Positions 13,343 through 14,914 of a stretch of DNA of 14,914 nucleotides are shown here, piece after piece. The notes below the pieces were generated by a model, which did no database searches, was not told the origin of the DNA, and worked only from the letters and a program-made list of their open reading frames with translations. The first letter of the stretch is position 1, and every line of letters begins with the position of its first letter. A program made the position numbers and the translations under genes. Source of the DNA: CAZVJA01 sp964626885 (GTDB lineage: Bacteria; Planctomycetota; Planctomycetia; Planctomycetales; Planctomycetaceae); the NCBI GenBank assembly GCA_964626885.1, contig CAZVJA010000126.1, positions 1-14,914 on the forward strand, in the 5' to 3' direction.

Positions 13343-13932
13343 CTCCACTGGAAGCGGCGCTCGGTTCCCTTTTGCCTCGGCCGAGCAAGATCGACCGCGA
13401 CCGGCTGTTATTTCTCGCGGGCCGAGCCTCGGTCGACCCGCCGCCAACATTGTTCGGCCGATGGGTCTGGCCGGCTGCGACATTTCTGAGCAGCACCATC
13501 GCCGCGGTCTTATTCGCGTTATTGATGGTGCGGCCGGTCGCCGGCGGTGCCGCCGTGGCGGTTGAAGGCACCCACGAGAATGCGGATATCGCTCACGCGG
13601 ATGTCGCGGATGAGCCTCAACAACCGAACCCTGAGCATCAAACCATTGCCTTGGAGCAGCATCACGCATCGCGGGACGGGTGGTTGCCGCTGTTCGGTCC
13701 CGCTCCTTTCGTAACACCCAAGCGGGGCGAACTTCCGGCAGAGCCGAACTATCTGCAGCTTCGTTCCTATGTGCTGGCCTACGGAGTCGAAGCGCTGCCA
13801 TCCCTCTCGTCCGCCGAGCCATCCACGGAATCTCACACTCCCACAACGACACGACACATTCCGAAAACACAGCGCGAACTGCTGCAAGATCTGTTGAAGG
13901 AGAGCGGCGCGATGCGCCAACGCGCGGGATAA
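13306..13932 (+). CDS. Single-span membrane protein, probable anti-sigma factor
   Basis: This 208-residue protein starts inside the sigma-factor gene (37-base overlap, +1 frame). The cytosolic part (1-52) carries LTPLEAALGSLLPRPSKIDRDRLLFLAGRAS (12-42), a short helical segment that I associate with planctomycete proteins encoded beside ECF sigma factors. One membrane span lies at about 53-75 (WVWPAATFLSSTIAAVLFALLMV). The remaining 130 residues are outside the membrane, Pro/His/Glu-rich and low in structure, ending in a helix TQRELLQDLLKESGAMRQ. There is no Cys in the protein, so it is not a zinc anti-sigma (ZAS) protein. The anti-sigma role is inferred from overlap, topology and position. 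ATG 13306 is the only start that gives this N-terminus; the sequence AAAGACTGGG upstream gives only weak support as a ribosome site. Confidence 0.75.
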   Translation: MADGKAFDAKDLTPLEAALGSLLPRPSKIDRDRLLFLAGRASVDPPPTLFGRWVWPAATFLSSTIAAVLFALLMVRPVAGGAAVAVEGTHENADIAHADVADEPQQPNPEHQTIALEQHHASRDGWLPLFGPAPFVTPKRGELPAEPNYLQLRSYVLAYGVEALPSLSSAEPSTESHTPTTTRHIPKTQRELLQDLLKESGAMRQRAG

Positions 13933-14014
13933 ATCTCGTCAACAAGAATGTTGGCCGCAAAAAGGCACAATAAAACACAGTTAACATTTGCGCAATCTAA
14001 AAAGGGGTATTTCG

Positions 14015-14914
14015 ATGACGGTCACTCTGAGAGCGGCTTTTTTCGCGACGGCGGTCCTGGGATCGGCTTCGGCGGCAATGAGCCAGGTGAACGTGCTGGC
14101 TCCGGCCACCAACGCCAAGCCCGAGCCGACCAAACCGACGACGATCCGGCTCTCGGTCACCCCCGCCGCCGAGCCCTCGCCAGCACTCAAGTACGCACTG
14201 CTTCCCCGCATGGAAGAGCGAAAGCCGGGGAACGCGGTTCCGTTCTATTACCGTGCCATTCAGTGGTACACCCGAATCCAGGAGCGCACCGTTGTATTGA
14301 AGGATCGAGGGGAAAAAGTCATTGATGTGCAGTTCGACGAATGGAAGTCCATTCCGCTCGACGAACTTCCTAAAGCGGAAATGCATGAGGTTCTGAATCG
14401 CTATTCCACCATCGTCTTCGAACAAATTCAGATCGCTGCCCATCGCGAGGAATGCACCTGGGACTGGCGTCTTGAAGACATGGAAGGAACCAAAAGTATC
14501 TCTTTTGGCCTCGACGAAATCCAGCAATCGCGCGGCATTGCTCGTTACCTCTGTGCCAAGGCTCGTCTGGAAATCGCCGAGGGACACTATGACCACGCGC
14601 TTGAGACCCTGCGCCTCGGCTACCAGATGGCGCGCGACGTCGGCAAACCCCCGATTTACATCTGCGGGCTGGTCGGACTCGCCATCGGCAGTACCCTGAA
14701 TGACCAACTCGAAACACTGATCGATGCCCCCGGCTCTCCCAACTTGTACTGGGCCCTTGCTGAACTTCCCCGTCCATTTATCGACGTGCGACCGGCCAAT
14801 GAGTACGAACTCGGTATCGCCACTCGCATATTCCCGTTTTTGAAAAACCCGGAGACGACCGACCATACGCCGCGGGAGTGGGCTGAACGGATTTCCACCG
14901 CCATTGCCAAGATG
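14015..14914 (+). CDS. Secreted helical protein of the sigma operon (3' end outside window)
   Basis: Three hundred codons from ATG 14015 run to the right edge without a stop. AAGGGG lies about seven bases upstream, a good ribosome site. The N-terminus MTVTLRAAFFATAVLGSASA is a signal peptide with likely cleavage after the ASA or AAMSQ area. A Pro/Ala/Thr-rich stretch follows, then LKYALLPRMEERKPGNAVPFYYRA (58-81), then mostly amphipathic helices. Residues 174-236 (IARYLCAKARLEIAEGHYDHALETLRLGYQMARDVG onward) look like tetratricopeptide-type repeats. Function is unknown. The 82-base gap after the membrane-protein gene has no terminator, so it is probably co-transcribed with it, and it may be the extracytoplasmic partner or output of the system. 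Confidence 0.8.
   Translation, partial: MTVTLRAAFFATAVLGSASAAMSQVNVLAPATNAKPEPTKPTTIRLSVTPAAEPSPALKYALLPRMEERKPGNAVPFYYRAIQWYTRIQERTVVLKDRGEKVIDVQFDEWKSIPLDELPKAEMHEVLNRYSTIVFEQIQIAAHREECTWDWRLEDMEGTKSISFGLDEIQQSRGIARYLCAKARLEIAEGHYDHALETLRLGYQMARDVGKPPIYICGLVGLAIGSTLNDQLETLIDAPGSPNLYWALAELPRPFIDVRPANEYELGIATRIFPFLKNPETTDHTPREWAERISTAIAKM

Noticed and set aside
12060..13944. 14-base direct repeat AAATCTCGTCAACA at 12060 and 13931
   Set aside because: One such match is roughly what chance gives in a window of this size, and the flanking bases do not match.
13997..14866. 289-residue minus-strand frame over the secreted-protein gene
   Set aside because: The plus-strand frame has a signal peptide and a good Shine-Dalgarno and fits the operon; the minus frame has neither.
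1..14914. CRISPR arrays, toxin-antitoxin pairs, phage genes or intact transposases
   Set aside because: No regularly spaced repeats and no recognisable proteins of these classes were found on either strand.

Overview
The window is high-GC bacterial DNA with genes on both strands. Its protein families point to a planctomycete (class Planctomycetia). The signs are the start of DNA polymerase I (VDTFSLVFQVFHALP), an ECF sigma factor followed by a one-helix membrane protein and a secreted protein, and palindromic intergenic repeats of a kind I associate with that phylum. This assignment rests on recognition, not on a search.

Layout. On the minus strand at the left edge lies an ABC-F translation-type ATPase whose 3' end is outside the window (2-1573). 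A 509-base gap of palindromes follows, then a DUF6159-type membrane protein (2083-2922) and DNA polymerase I (3075-5876, with all three enzymatic domains intact). At about 6125-6165 is a promoter with a palindrome over its -10 box. It faces a plus-strand gene for a membrane-anchored coiled-coil protein with a BRCT-like C-terminus (6328-7857), which ends in a very good intrinsic terminator. Next come two minus-strand genes for large, related, membrane-type GTPases (7994-9820 and 10084-12033). They are separated by a 148-bp MITE-like palindromic element. A complete tRNA-Val(UAC) with its own promoter follows at 12268-12341. Next to it is a decayed fragment of a PQQ-type beta-propeller gene on the minus strand. 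The right end is a plus-strand operon: an ECF sigma factor (12830-13342), an overlapping one-helix membrane protein that probably acts as its anti-sigma factor (13306-13932), and a secreted helical protein that runs off the window (14015-14914).

How the genes relate. polA and the ABC-F gene are housekeeping genes and have no evident functional link to their neighbours. The three most interesting units are the tandem GTPases (a candidate heteromeric dynamin-like membrane machine), the membrane-tethered BRCT-like protein, and the sigma / membrane / secreted triad (a candidate surface-signalling unit). The intergenic DNA is rich in hairpins. Some serve as terminators; others look like dispersed mobile repeats.
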